Assembly (NCBI RefSeq): GCF_001039355.2
Contig: NW_019773614.1
Coordinates: forward strand, 445,412-509,411
DNA: 64,000 bases
Direction of reading: 5' to 3'
Origin: Lingula anatina
Taxonomy: Eukaryota; Brachiopoda; Lingulata; Lingulida; Lingulidae
In this document: one piece after another, positions 35,165-60,200 of the stretch
How positions within the stretch are numbered: position 1 is the stretch's first letter
Layout: each line of letters starts with the position of its first letter
Notes under the pieces: model-generated
What the model was told of the DNA's origin: nothing
Database searches by the model: none
What the model saw: only the letters and a program-made list of their open reading frames with translations
Program-made: the position numbers and the translations under genes

Positions 35165-35638
35165 GTAAGGATATTGAATCAGCTGCGCAATTTATTTATT
35201 TATGATATACCATACAACAATTGCAATTCTATGAAATGATATTTATGGAATGTAAACTTTGTGTTTTGGTAAAACAATTCCTTTTCCTATGTTTGCTGTC
35301 ACAGCTGCAATGTTTGTAATTTTTCGGCTTTGGAAATACGAAAGCTTTCTCGACAGAATTTTCATATAATATTCTTAAAATTCTTAAAATTCAGGCATTT
35401 TATTATTCATGTCGCAACTGGAAAACGAGAAGAGTGTAGTATTTGTACCACCACCACACGGTTTAACGTTAAAAAGTTACTTTGTACCTTATTGTCACAA
35501 CATACATGAGTATTACGGATGAGCCTGGACCAATGCTTTACCATTGTCTTTGGCGATGGCAAAATGTATTATGTCAGAGAATGGAGGATTGCCTTGTTTT
35601 CTTTTCTTGCTTCCCATTTCTGATTTGTCAATCCAGAC

Positions 35639-47393
<11,755 letters not shown>

Positions 47394-47429
47394 TGACATC
47401 AGACACCATAGGAAATGCACCACCTTGTG

Positions 47430-47670
47430 GTGCCATGACAGATTGTATCAATGGTACCATGACAAATTGCACCAGGTGGTACCATAACAAGTTAACCAAG
47501 TTGTATCCTGCCAAATTACGACTTGGGGGTGCCATGACAGTCTGCACCAAGTGGTGCCATGACAGATTGCACCAAGTGGTACCATTACAGATTGCACCAA
47601 GTGGTACCATGACAGTCTGCACCAAGTAGTACCATTACAGATTGTACCAAGTGGTACCATGAGAATTGTG
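47430..47670. repeat. Minisatellite just 3' of USP48
   Basis: About nine imperfect copies of a unit near 26 bases (CACCAAGTGGTACCATGACA plus GATTG) begin some 40 bases after the USP48 stop. Open frames on both strands here are by-products of the repeat. Confidence 0.85.
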
Positions 47671-50600
47671 CCATGATAATGGTACCCTGTTTTGCCATGA
47701 CTGTAGCACCCTTTGGTACTCTGGTTCATAACAAATGCGCCTCAGTACTAAGGTTTAAAGACACCCTGCATGGCAACTATCATGAGCCACAAGCAGGCTG
47801 TTTGTGGAACTTATTTTCTAGAGCTAGTGGTTACAGAAGTCAGTAGTTATTATCATTGAGAATTCACAGTATCTTCTCTCACTTGGAATAATTTAGTAAA
47901 CATAGATTGTATTTGTAGCCTGTGGTTTATCTTGCTTGCGAGTGACATTGATGTACAGATACCAACATATACTTAAAGTGATAGGGTCATTGCATGGCTG
48001 TGGCCATACTCCCTTTTAATAGGCAGTTGATTACAAGTTGACGGAAGATACGCCATGATCTGACACTTGCACAGCTGCGGTAAATGGCCCTTGCCACATC
48101 AAGCGGTGCATTTTTTATTACAACAGTTTGCTGACTACATTTAATTATGCTATCAGAATGCTTTTTTTACTCCCTTTCACAAGCTCCAGTGTATGAAATG
48201 GCTCAACGCGCATAAAAACTTGATCCATTTAAGTGATTCTCCTATCAAAAAACCATACTATTCATTTGTTTATCGCTCGAACTGGAGATGCGCAGAAAAC
48301 TGTAATGCTCGATGTGGAAAGGGTCTAATTGTGTCATTGTAGCAATGTGTATTACACCAAAAATCAAACGTCTTCAAAACAAAGGTGCTGTGCTGTAAGT
48401 GCTACCTATGCTTCATCCAAAATTCTGTCATTTTCTTTTTTAAAGACAGCATGCTGTTATGAACAAGGCTGAGAACAAGAGATGTTCTTGTTTGTTGTAA
48501 CTGTTTTTTTTTTTTTAACATTGGGAACCCTGGGAAGTGAGGGCAGCCACATGAGTGTCTCAGAAAATTCTGTTATCATTATTTTAGTCTGGTCATGAAA
48601 GCAACAAAAGTAAGTTGTTACTGCCAGTGTAATTAGTTCATATGATCGTAACTGAACATGTACATCAAATCCAAGTCTTTTTATTATTTTTTTTATTATT
48701 ATTTTTTATAACATAGATATTTCAGTATGTATATAAACTGGCATGTTAAAAAATTACTTGAGTAATTATGATATAAAAGGTAATCTCTCTCAAGGATTTG
48801 ATGGTTCTTGAGAAAAATTATTGCTTTTACAGTGTATAGCAAGACTGATGGCATACAGCTACGAACAATCAATAAATGTATCTTTGTAGTATGTGTTCCT
48901 GCGTCAGAAGTCTCAAGTTTTATAGATATGTATTCAGATTTGTTAACCGTGTTCATATTGGGTTGAATTGATTTGATAACATCCAAAAATTTTATCTTTA
49001 TATGCAGTGCACGAGAATATTCTCTTCATTATTTTGCTCGAAGTAAATTGACTTGAGGGGAATAACTCAGCAAAATAGTTTTAAAAAACCGGTGCTTATT
49101 ATAATCATCGCCATCAGACTTGTCATTATTTTTTGTAATCACAAAAGTTAAAGGTACATACAAACCGAGCATCGGTGGAGCGTGGATTCCCTGTAACCAG
49201 TTATAACAGTAATAACTCCTTGCTGTAACACATATGAACCACTTCTACTATTTTTTATACGACTCAAATAAATTCGACATGCAGAGCGATAAACTGAATA
49301 GATCACTCAATCAGCCGTAAAAGAGCTGCTCCTTTAATGTTTTTGGTCAGAAATTTAACCTACTTTCATGACCTACTTTTCTGCCCCATTGACATACAGC
49401 ATAGAATGCTAGCAGAAAAATCCCTTCAAACATTAAAATTAAACAATGCATTTTGGTAATTCTCTTAGTTATACTATTTGAAACTAAATACTGGCATTTG
49501 GTTGGCTTTTGTAGAAAGAAACTGACTTTATATGCATCTTTAACGGTACATTTACACTTAATTAGCCGATTAAGTCAACTTCAACTTGATTGTGTTGAGG
49601 AGGCAAAAAGTGAAAAAACGGACTATCCAGAGTTTTTTCTAATTTTTCATTAGTGCCTACCACCTTTTTCACCATGACCTGCTTGCACAGTAATATAGAA
49701 TCTTTGGGAGATGTAATACAGAATAAGAGAAAAAATACCCCCCTCCCTTTTTTTTAAATTTTCACAATGCTTATCGCCACCTTCTATCAACTACAAGCCC
49801 CCAAAGTACCAGCCTTGTTTGGAGTACGTTAGCTTTATTCTGGGTTCATCCAGTTTAAAGCACTTTATATAATAACAGCTTTGCCATTTAACATGCATGT
49901 TATTTGAAATTATATGAAAATATACAATAACAATTTCTACCTTCATGTATGTCACGTTTATTTAAACGCGTAAGATTATACAGTTATGAAATCTGATAGC
50001 GAAAGCATATATTTATCATTATGCAAGGAACAAGATTTGGCGTGGGGAATCCTGTAATACAGTCAGCTAAGGTTAAAAGTGTACAGTAACGTACAGTAAG
50101 GTAATATTAGGTAATCGTTTCCACGCCCACCAAATGACGTTCACATGGCTATCAGAAACGCACATCTAAAATCGTGCCTCTCTTTCTCTCTACTCCCACG
50201 GCCGAGCTGGGTTTATTGAGATTTAAACGGAACGCACTCGTTCATTATAACGTCTACATACTCAATTACGACAGCGCAGTAACACGCACATAGGACATGC
50301 GACGAACGCACACCCCGAGTTCAAGATGGTTCTATCTCAGTTTTCCTACGATGCTGATCAATTCGAATGCAGTTGTTTCAGTAAGGAACTTTGACCCTTA
50401 AATTAATCAAATGACTAAAAATTGGTCATTTTAAGTTCATGATAAAATTAGTCTATTTCAGTTCACTTCACAATACAGGGGTGGATTCAGGATTATTTGA
50501 AGGGGGGGTGGGTCCGCAGATGCGAAGCCGACCCTCCCTCCCCCCCCCCTTTGGCGTGGGGTTCGGGGCTTGCTAAAGGGCCCCGAGAAATTTTGGTATT

Positions 50601-50788
50601 TTAAAGGTCAAACGGTGCCATTTGATTCAGCTGATCAAAATTCCAATTTCAAGATGGGACCATTGGTGGGATTTTTTCAGAAATCGAAGGGGATGGGGTC
50701 AGGATTCCCCTGCGCCCCCCCCCCCCCCCCCCAAATTCGCCACTGCAAAAGGCCACTTTAATGAAGTATTGGCTTAAGATTACCGGTG

Positions 50789-50821
<33 letters not shown>

Positions 50822-51270
50822 TATCAGGCGCACGAGTAAAATTCTATTTGATTGGTCAACTACTCATTTTTCTTGAGTTGGATTTAAGACAAATTTCTGG
50901 TTAATAGTTGCTTTGCGAAACAGGTTCTACGAACACTGAGGAGCGTCCAAAACCGGGAAGGAACAATTTTTGAAATTCAGGGTACAGGTGCAGCGCTTAC
51001 ACATAAATACCACCACGAATTGCTGTCGCCATCACTGCTATTTTTGTCGGCTGTCCGCGCATAATATCAAACGAATTTTTGGGAGTTCTTGAGAAGGTGA
51101 ATTAAATTGGAATTTCTGTTTTAACGGTAAGATGAAAGATGTAATGGCAATTTTAGTACAGGTTTTATAATTCATAAAATTTTAACGGGTTAATATATTT
51201 TGTCCTCTTTTTTGTGCTCTCGTCCTGGCTTTTCACAGTAATTTTCATTTGAATATTTATTTTCTACCAG
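47671..51270. other. Gene-poor spacer
   Basis: No gene supported over 3.6 kb. One repeat-like insertion near 50474-50750 is described separately, and a T-tract lies at 50791-50820. Confidence 0.5.
50474..50752. mobile_element. Possible MITE-like dispersed element
   Basis: The ends CAGGGGTGGATTCAGG and the complement of AATTCGCCACTG (CAGTGGCGAATT) form an imperfect inverted repeat. Inside lie G-runs near the left and a long C-run near the right (GGGGGGGTGGGTCC; CCCCTGCGCCCC). No clear target-site duplication. Confidence 0.4.
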
Positions 51271-51939
51271 ATGTCTCTTATCGCCTCGAAATTGCTGGCG
51301 CAGCTGATGATACTTGGCATCGTCGCTCTACAAACACGGCCAGCCGCGTCTGCGGTTTTCTTACCGTTTCAAGGTTTCCCGTTTTTTGGACCATTTGGGA
51401 ACAACTTTGCTCAGCTCATCTCGCAACTCTTTTCTCCTGCAACCAACGCAGGGCAACTTTTTGGTGGACAGACGCAGGGAAACGCTCTGCAACAGCTTGC
51501 CTCGCTCTTCCAACCAACCTCAGGTGGACAGCAGGGAACGCAGGGAAACGCTCTGCAACAGCTGGCTTTGCTCTTCCAACCAACCTCAGGTGGACAGCAG
51601 GGAACACAGGCAAACGCTCTGCAACAGCTTATTGCTTCGCTCTTCCAGGGAGCCGCAGGTGGACAGCAGGGAACGCAGGGAAACGCTCTGCAACAGCTGG
51701 CCTCGCTCTTCCAACCAACCTCAGGTGGACAACAGGGAACGCAGGGAAACGTTCTGCAACAGCTGGCCTCGCTCTTCCAACCAACCTCAGGTGGACAACT
51801 GGGAACGGCCACCAACAGCATTCAATCCTTTTTCCTCACCTTGATCCGGCTAGCCGGCCAGTTCTGCCCGCAAAACCGTACATTGCCAATTTGCGTACTG
51901 TTGTGTCAAAACTTCCCGTTCTTGACTTTCTGTACATGA
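51271..51939 (+). CDS. Secreted tandem-repeat protein, unrecognised
   Basis: Single open frame of 222 residues. The start is preceded by TTTCTACCAG, which may be the acceptor of a 5' UTR intron. Residues 1-28 form a signal peptide ending AASA. A Phe/Pro/Gly-rich stretch follows (VFLPFQGFPFFGPFGNN), then five tandem units of 20-23 residues on the pattern GNALQQLASLF-QPTSGGQQGTQ, then a hydrophobic C-terminal part with four cysteines (QFCPQNRTLPICVLLCQNFP and a final CT). Each unit has an amphipathic ALQQLASLF helix joined by a Gly/Gln/Thr linker. I do not recognise the family. It could be a structural, mucus, adhesive or matrix protein. Both other forward frames are also long and open because the repeat lacks stops, but only this one has a signal peptide and ordered cysteines. 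Confidence 0.65.
   Translation: MSLIASKLLAQLMILGIVALQTRPAASAVFLPFQGFPFFGPFGNNFAQLISQLFSPATNAGQLFGGQTQGNALQQLASLFQPTSGGQQGTQGNALQQLALLFQPTSGGQQGTQANALQQLIASLFQGAAGGQQGTQGNALQQLASLFQPTSGGQQGTQGNVLQQLASLFQPTSGGQLGTATNSIQSFFLTLIRLAGQFCPQNRTLPICVLLCQNFPFLTFCT
51463..51789 (+). repeat. 66-base coding minisatellite
   Basis: Units start at GGTGGACA at 51463, 51523, 51589, 51658 and 51724, with a partial sixth at 51790. Lengths are 60, 66, 69, 66 and 66 bases, all multiples of three, so length changes keep the reading frame. Confidence 0.9.
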
Positions 51940-52920
51940 GGGCGGTGACATTTTTTATACCCTCTACCAGGGCCGCAGAGATGATCTGATCGCTATATAT
52001 TCACAGAGAATGCTAAGGTTTTTCCTCTGCAAATTTCTGTACTGTCCATTTTGAAAAAAAAAAAAAAAGTAATAAGTGACGTCATCACCCAGCTGGGTTT
52101 GTAGAAAAAAGACAAACTGTTAGAATCCTGTTATAGGCCTGATGTTAAATAGAACTTAATCTCATTAATAACAGATTAACTTTTGAAAATGTTGAGGGTT
52201 AAAAATTGAAAATAAATTTTCGTCGCACAAATTGAAATTATGATGTTGAATTAAATTTTTGTCACTCGTTTGAAAAAATTAAAATTTCGAGATTTTTTTT
52301 ATGATAAAGTCAATTAACATAAATACGACTTTGGTTTGAAGCTGACGAATTGATTTTATTTTGGTGATTGTGACCTGGGCGGCTAACTAGCTAGGCCTAA
52401 GCTAGAAGCCCAACCGTGTCGGTTGATAGGCCTACCAAAAAAGCTTAAATCGGAAGGGACGTAGCTCGCACTCGGCTTGGTCGGCTCGACATTTATCCAT
52501 TGCTATATATTTACCTGACGGGGGCGTCTCGATAGTCCGAAGGTTCATTGGTCCGAAAAGTGGTAACGAACCCGCCAATGGGGGTCAGGTCAGCTTTGTA
52601 TTTGAGGCCTGTCATTCCTAAATAATCCTGGATCCTGGATGCTTGAACAGTATGTCCCCATTGTCCGACAAGATCCCGTGTGACGTGATGGAGAGCTGGA
52701 CCAGTCCCCATTAATTTGCACAGGTGAGCCTCGTCATATATTTTGGTCACTTACAGGCTAACCCTAACCTGTATAATTAAATATGGAAGGTTGAATCTTT
52801 ATTATGCGAACCCTCAGTTTCGTCACACCGACCCTATCTGGATCTTGTGTTTTTCGTAAAGAAGCTCCAAGCCCTGATGTGACCACTACCTGGTACGGAG
52901 ATAGACATATCTCAGGGCAA
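51940..52920. other. Spacer with repeat-like sequence
   Basis: A 15-base A-tract lies near 52055, about 115 bases after the repeat-protein stop. The segment 52525-52560 (AGTCCGAAGGTTCATTGGTC) and 52755-52790 (GCTAACCCTAACCTGTATAA) looks like dispersed repeat; a relative of the latter occurs at 22985-23015. Confidence 0.4.
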
Positions 52921-54829
52921 ATGGCGGAAGTTACGAAGCGCAAGAAACTTAGCTTGAAACAGGCAAAAGTAAAGAAGAATTTTTCAGCAGTTTTAACTAC
53001 AGGCTCCGATGATCAACAAGAGATCAAAAGGCAGAAGTTGAACACAGTTGTAAAAACTGTTCCAAGGTACGCCTCGCTGAACTTAATTGGAGACTGTTAG
53101 TGTACATCCCACCTCGATCTCCAGGGTCTTGAACTACCCAGATAACATGCCACTCACTTCTTTAATTTAATTTTAGAGCTTTCATTCCCTCAGCATTCAG
53201 CGTTAATTCATTCTTTAGTTTTAGACGGATTTGGTCGAAAACAGGCAGTCAGAAGCGGGCGGCCAAACACCGTTCCCTATGATTTAACCTTCTGAGGCGC
53301 AATTAGGATTTATTTGAACAGCCTCAATTTTCTGCCTTAGATATCGACTTTTCATGTCCGAAATCTGAAACAAATAATACATCAGACCGCCCGCTACACT
53401 CTAGTGAAGGTGACTTAACATAATCATCCTCTGACAAATCTTGTTTCATTGATAGCAGTGCACTAGGAAATCCCATATTTGCATTAATTCCTCCTTAATA
53501 ATTGTTTATATTAATCTTAAACATAATTTAAAAAATAAACGAAATATAGATCTATGTTTCAACATTTTTGTACAAACATTTTTTAACATGTGAATAAGTT
53601 CAATCATAATTTTCCCCAATCCAGCGACAGTGATTCAGTCTCAGAAGAGGTCAGTCTCTGTCCAGACTTGGTCAGTGTCCGAAATTTCCTGAGGACCCAC
53701 AGATGGCCACAGTCCAGTCCTGGTCAACAGGCCTTACCAGCATGGGTAGGTCTTGGCTGCTATACATTAAATATATATATATACCCTCCACTTTCACAGG
53801 TGTTGAGTTTTATATAAATTGTCAAAATTTCAATTTCATTTACTTATTGATTGATTTATCTATGTACTATTGACCATTTTATATATTTTCTGCTTGCAGG
53901 CACAGGTCCAAAATGAAGAGGACAAATCACTGAATGAAAGTCAAATAAAGAAAGACACATTTTCACATAAAGTAAGAAAAGAAGATATTTTGAATAATTG
54001 GAAGCCTTTGCCAAAGGCTTGCATGTCATGTCTTTCCAGACAGAAATTTTCTCGCTCAGAATTTACTGCAGCTCACTCAGGGCCTGGTGAAACTTGTCTG
54101 CAATTAGGGGGTAAAAACTTAAGATTAGAACAAAAGGAGACTTTAAAGAAAAAAGAGAGAGACAATGGACATAAATTGCAATACCCTAATGTTAGGGGAA
54201 CAATCCTTCTGCATCCAATAGCAGAAAAGATTGAACGGAAAGAGACAACCTCTCAAGTTGTAGATGCAGTTTCTGGACTCAAGGAGACAAACTCTGAACC
54301 TTCAAAATTTACCTCTAGTTTAAGGAAATCAAGCTCTTCTCTGAGTGGAGCAAACTGTGCACTCGTGGCTACAATCTCCCCACCGAGGGGTACAAGTTCT
54401 TCACAAAAACTGAAGTCTTCAGGAAGAGAAAACCAGTCATATGACCAAAACGAGGAGGGGCAGGATACAAAGAAAGTGAGGCCATTGGATGCTTGTCCTC
54501 TTTGCCAGATGAAGTTTGAAACCAGGTGAAGCATCGCTTTAAAATTCTTATTGAGGCTTTAAATCTGAAACAGGTAAATTAAGGTGATGTAAGTTTAGGC
54601 ATGTTTATATTTACACTACAGAGGGGTAGACATACCTTTTATCTTTTTATGAAAAAGCATAAACTGAGAACTTTTCCTAGATGCCCCTAAATTCCAATTA
54701 TATTTGTTGGTTGCAGGAAGACAGAAGGACGTCTCTAAATATCAATTTTATTTTAGTTGGTCGCAGATGGACATAGATGGACACATAGCAGCCTGCCTGG
54801 CCTCCTCAGAAGATGATGTCCAGTGGTGA
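52921..54829 (+). CDS. FAAP20: FAAP20-like protein (Fanconi anaemia core complex, UBZ zinc finger)
   Basis: Four exons: 52921-53066, 53625-53745, 53900-54525, 54757-54829, about 321 residues. The C terminus is a ubiquitin-binding zinc finger: ACPLCQMKFETR, then across the last intron SWSQMDIDGHIAACLASSED and a terminal DVQW. The CxxC...HxxxC pattern and the final Trp right after an acidic pair match the UBZ of FAAP20, which in vertebrates binds ubiquitin and stabilises FANCA in DNA cross-link repair. The N terminus is basic (KRKKLSLKQAKVKK, possible nuclear signal). The middle is serine-rich and unconserved, and the protein is longer than human FAAP20 (180 residues as I recall). Start chosen at MAEVTKRKK; an upstream in-frame ATG at 52804 exists. 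Confidence 0.72.
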
Positions 54830-55175
54830 CCGATGCCCAGTGGTGACCAATGCCCAGTTCTTGCCCAGTGGTCTGTCATATCTGGATGTCCAGTGGTGTG
54901 GTGTGTCAAGTGGTGACCAATGCCCAATGGTCAGATATATCTGGATATCTAATGGTGACCGGTGTCAAGTGGTGACATGTGACCAGATCTTGCCCAGTGG
55001 TCAGTCATATCTGGATGTTAAGTGGTGACCTGTGTCAAGATGGTGTCCAATGCCCAGTGGTCAGTCATATCTGGATGTCTAGTGGTGACTGGTGTCAAGT
55101 GGTGACCAATGCCCAGTTCTTGTCCAGTGGTTAGTCATACCTGGATGTCAGGTGGTGATGAATGACCAGTGTTGA
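54815..55175 (+). repeat. Minisatellite seeded on the FAAP20 stop codon
   Basis: The last coding bases GATGTCCAGTGGTGA are repeated with variants for about 350 bases: GCCCAGTGGTGACC, GTCAAGTGGTGACC and CTGGATGTCCAGTGG, with a longer period near 100 bases marked by CAGTCATATCTGGATGT. Confidence 0.85.
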
Positions 55176-56189
55176 CCAGGTGTCTTTTGCATGTGAATTC
55201 AAGACAGCCATCATTCTTTATTATTTTTGTTTTGAAGAAACATATGAAAATTAAAGCCCCCTTCCTTATTTGCATTTTTTCTTTATGAATTTGGTAGTCA
55301 TCTTCATAGCTTGCAGAGAAACCGCAGTAGAAAATCTGCCCCAGAATTTTTCTGCTGAAAAACTCGTGTGCATTTTGAACTTGATTAAAGTCATTTTCTT
55401 TTATGATCGACAACCAAAAAGCAGAAGTAGTATTGCTTCAGGCACGTAGGACTGTAGGGCATGCACTATGTGAAATTGTATTACACCTTTAAAACAAAGG
55501 GCATCAAATATTGTGATGATCTTTAGAAGGTAAAACGCTTTTGGTGTATTTAAAGTGCAACTTTTAATCATATTTGTGACTGCCAAGCAAGTTATTAAAA
55601 TGGCTCAAGTGACAGCTGTTTGTGTTTGATTTAATTGTTATCAGTTTATTTAAGAATTATTCTTTGAAGTGCCTATTGTACTAGAAAGAATTGAAGGGAA
55701 TAAGACAAGAACAGAGCTCAAGTTCAGTGAAGAAACATGGACTCTCAATTTTATTTACACTCTTACAGAATGTATTTTTCACAATAAAAGAAAACTAAGG
55801 GAAATTCTATAACTACTTAACTTGAAGAGTTGAGAGTTAATGAAAAGTTGAACTTTACTCATTATCATGATTAAATGCCTTGTAAAACTATTCTTACTGC
55901 AAGTTTCTACCTTTTCTTAACTAAAGCAGAAATTTTAAAACTATAAGCAACAGAACGATAAATATTCCTATTTCCAACAAATAGAAATTTGCAACAGTCT
56001 TATAAGCAACATATGCAAAGATCTAGTTTATTTGCTAAATGGCTAAAAAGACATATTGACAATTTTTGCAAAATCATTCAACTAAATAAAAAATGCATGA
56101 TCCCTGACAGTAACCATATTTTAATGTAACAATATTGATAAAATAATTTTATTGAAGATGTTACGTGACAGAAGTTGGAATGGATTTTA
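55176..56189. other. Spacer between convergent genes
   Basis: No gene supported between the FAAP20 3' end and the zinc-finger gene 3' end. AATAAA-type signals such as CAATAAAAG near 55780 could serve the FAAP20 transcript. Confidence 0.4.
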
Positions 56190-57228
56190 TTAGGAAGGCG
56201 GTTGGGGATAATACATCCCCTGGTAACCCGTCTGCATCATGTACTGTGATTGTTGGTACTGTTGCTCTGCCGACTGTTGTTGTGGTAACTGTTGTTGTGG
56301 CAACTGATAGCCATATTGTTGATGGTAGAAATACTGTTGTTGCTGCTGTTGTTGTTGTAAGTCTAAATACTTCATCTGTGAATCGTAACTCTGTTCACTT
56401 TGTTCCGTGTCTGGGGGAGGGGGTGGGGGTGGCTCAGCTTCACTGGAGGGGGGCAAAGGTGGGGGCAGGGGAGGGGAGTCTTGTTCAGGAGGGGGTTGTG
56501 GGGCTGTGTTTAACAAGTTTCCAAACGAATAAGCATCAAAGAGGTTTGCAGTGCGACTGTACAACGACGAGACAGACGACGCCATGACGCTGGCAGAACT
56601 TTGACTGGACTGTGTTTGCTGTGGCTCCATCTCTCCCTCGTCATCACTGCCACCATAGGCAACAAGAGGGTTTGAAGTTGGCACAAGTTTGGACTGATTC
56701 TGGCGGCCGTCTTTCTTCCAGACAACAGGTGCTATCCTGGACTGTGGCTGATGGCCGATGAAGAAGGCCTCGTCCAGTTCCTCTGCTGCAAAAAATGGGA
56801 CAATATGAACAAAAAAGTAAATTTTTATGATAATATTTTGTTTACAAAGAATCCTCATTAATGACTAAATTCCTTAACTTAAATAGGGCTATGATATCAA
56901 TTCCTTAATTTTTCTTGCAATTTCTTTCCTAACCATACTCATTCTCAACTTATGCAGTTGAACAGGAGTTAACCTAGAGCTTTAGCAAATAAGTGGAGGC
57001 ATTTCACACAAACCATAATTTATGTTTGTTTTACTTTTTATCTTTAACCTATATCATTTAGTATATTATTATTTTATTTATTATAAATATTATTTTTACG
57101 CCATCACCCAGTCAAGAAGTAATCACAAACCTGTATGTTCTCTTTGTGTTGCTGGTTTACCATACCCCTCAGATGGTCTCTGATCACCAGTCCCTTCACC
57201 CTGAAATCAAACAAAAATTGCCTTATAC

Positions 57229-57262
<34 letters not shown>

Positions 57263-60200
57263 CTCTTACTGGCTTTAGTATAAAAAGGATACAATATAAT
57301 TGGTCAGAGAGATTACATGAATACAGACATACATTTCAGTTCTGTTGAGAGTGTCTTCACAGTGGGATTAGAACGGACAGTAACATTAGCAACAAGCCTT
57401 TTGCAGCTAGACGACTAGACCCTAACTTCAGTTTACCGAAGAGCTTGCACCCCAGTAAACAAAAGAATGTTGGAGAGCAAGCTTTTCAATGCACAAAAGA
57501 AGCCAACATCTAGCTACAACAGGCCTATTCACTGACTTCTTTCACAATGATCTCTCACACAGTACAATTTATGGATGTTTAACTCACCAGCTTTCCATGT
57601 TTAAGTTTGTAGTCTGCAAGAGCCTGTGTCAGAGTGTTGGACACCTGTAGAGCCACTTCAGCCTCATTGTCATTGCTGACCATCACCTGACCCTAGAGGA
57701 AAATAACAATTCCAATATTTATTTATTTATCTCTATTCAAATTCACTAGAGAAGACTCAAAATTCCAATCCTGTTCAACATACTTCATTACATGAAGAGA
57801 TAGACAAGAAGCATTGTCACTATAGTATACCACTTTGTTTTTTTTTGTCACATCACAGACTAGGAAACTTTAGATTGCTTTCTCTCTGTCAGTTAATTTT
57901 GTATTCAGTTCTACAGGAAACTTCATTTCAAGTCAAAAACGGTCCACCTCTTGCAAGGTTTTTGCTTATTCGGAAAAACTGTAATGTTCACTCAAAGTAA
58001 AGAATTTTCTAAAAAAAAAACTGATAAAAAGAAACTTTTCACCGAAGGGATACTTTGCTGTGCCAGCATGAGCCTATGACAATGTCTTTTCCAATAATGA
58101 CTGAAGACAGATGACAAATCAAGCCCTTACCAGTGTCTCCAGCAACCTTTTGGTCTCCTCATTCAGAGGAATCCCGCCTGTGTCAACCCCTAGTGCCGCC
58201 GCAATGGCTGCTGCATCAGGAACCTTGGATTCTTTGTCCTGTTGTTCATCCAGCTGTCCCCGTTCCTGCAGCTCTCCCATCATTTCTTGAAATTTCCTCT
58301 CGTTGGGGTCGTCCTGGTGCCTGGGCGACCTGTCCCCCTCTCTGCTGACCTCTGTGGATGTGGACTGGTGGCTGTAGTCTATCACTTCCATTGGACGGCT
58401 CAGTCCTGGCCTTGAAAATGCAAAGATTACAAAACAGGGTCAAGGTCAATGTCATTAAAGGGTCAAGGCAGACAAGATCACGTTAAGTTAATTTTAAAAA
58501 CGACCAGATGTCCAAACAGTGAGTTATGTGCAATTTACCGATCCACAGATTTAATTTTGAACAGTTAACACAAAAATATTTCTATATGCAAATGCCATAT
58601 CAAAAATACTTAACCAGCATAAATTCATTCAGTGATACATGAGTTAACTGGGAATAAAAGTCATACTTCAAAATACACATCTACAATGAAACCCCTTTTT
58701 CAGCTTTTCTTAATAATTACCATAAACCACCAGCTTGAGCCTAGTTTAACCCTCTTTTCCTCTCTAACTAGTAAGTAGGCACAGGCCAGGGAAGTAATAA
58801 AATATCACTCAGAAATATTCTTGAAAAAAATCCAGGGCATACCTGTCATCCTCTCCTGGTAGTAGGCGTGCAGGAGGGTAGTAGCGGTCATAGTCAGCAG
58901 GGTATCTTCTGGGATATCTGCAATACAGAAGAAAAATTTGAAAACCACTCAGAGAGTACAGACCTCTGTGATAGCAGCTCTATTTACATATCTTAATGAA
59001 ATGATTAACTAATGGATGGATCACCACCAAAATATACTTGGTTCTCAGTTGGCCCGTTTCTGATCTAAATAACTTAACTCTATACACTTCAAATGTTGGT
59101 ATGTATGCCTTTAAATTGCCATATTTATAACATTTTCACCCCATAATGTGTAAACGAAGAACTGAAATATGTAATTCTTCATGTCTGTAGTGGGAATAAC
59201 ACCTGAATTTCTCAATACCTTTTGCATCTTCCACTTAAAAAAAAATGCGCCAAATAAAAAAGGTTCAAAAAATTCTTAATATCCATGAGGGTCTACCACA
59301 CTTGTTGACCAACTAATCCAGAATTTGTCTGGCTTTAGAATTAAGCGCTATTAATAAAGAGAAGCCAAAAATGTGCTCTGCACACCTGTCATAGTAAGAG
59401 TCATCATAGGGGGCACCCCGTGCATCAGGATAGTCTCTGTAACGTCCAGCATAGACTCCTCCGCGCTCGGGGTACCCTGGTCTATCTAGACCTTCATAGT
59501 AGTCTCTTCTTCTGTCGTAATAGTCTCTATCTGGATAGCCTCTCTCTCGTTCTGGGCCAAGATAATCGCGCCCTCTATCTCGTGGATCTCTCGGCCCACC
59601 CCTGGTGTCTCCCTGTTCTTCCTTGACATTGACGTCTTTTCTTTGAATGTCATCCAAGTCATCGTCCCTCTCGGAGTAAGTGGTGTAGGATTCATACTTC
59701 CTGGTCAACCCTGATGCTGTGGAAGAAGGGAAAATGACATCGTCTGTTTTACAATTCATTTAAGTATATTACTGAATTATTAAAAGAACTGATGGATTTT
59801 TTCCTTTGAAATTTTGTGATATGTACATTTTAATTGAGTACTGCAATAGTTATGGACATAATGTAATCACTGCTTTTGAGATATATTATTTATATATTAT
59901 TCATATTATAATGGGCTAAGATCTAGCCTTGCACCAGTGACATTAACACCCAGTTGATAACAACTGCTTCTCTTGCTAAAACCTGAAATAATCAAAGTGT
60001 GCTGAAAATGACAGCAAATGACTAGAAATTATCACTTTGTGAATTCATAGGCCCCAGAAAGTACCAGTCAACACCTGCTCAGGAGATGGCTACATGAAGT
60101 CAATACCTGGTAATGAAGTTTGAATGCAAAACAGTGTTTTTTTTATAGTTTTAGTCTAGAAATTATTTCAAATTCTTACTAAAAAAAGTAGTATTTTCTT

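Larger units (their letters stand above)
34429..35638. promoter_or_regulatory. Shared divergent promoter region of the LEKR1-like gene and USP48
   Basis: The start codons lie 1.2 kb apart on opposite strands. The interval holds the GA tract, a stretch near 34840-34900 with GGCGGCCATGATG, and a likely USP48 5' non-coding exon ending at 35164. No clear TATA box is seen on either side. Confidence 0.5.

Noticed and set aside
51249-51989. 246-codon ORF in another frame over the repeat gene, with KRSATAGLALPTNLRW repeats
   Set aside because: Open only because the 66-base unit lacks stops in all three frames. It has no signal peptide and the start context is poorer than that of the 51271 frame.
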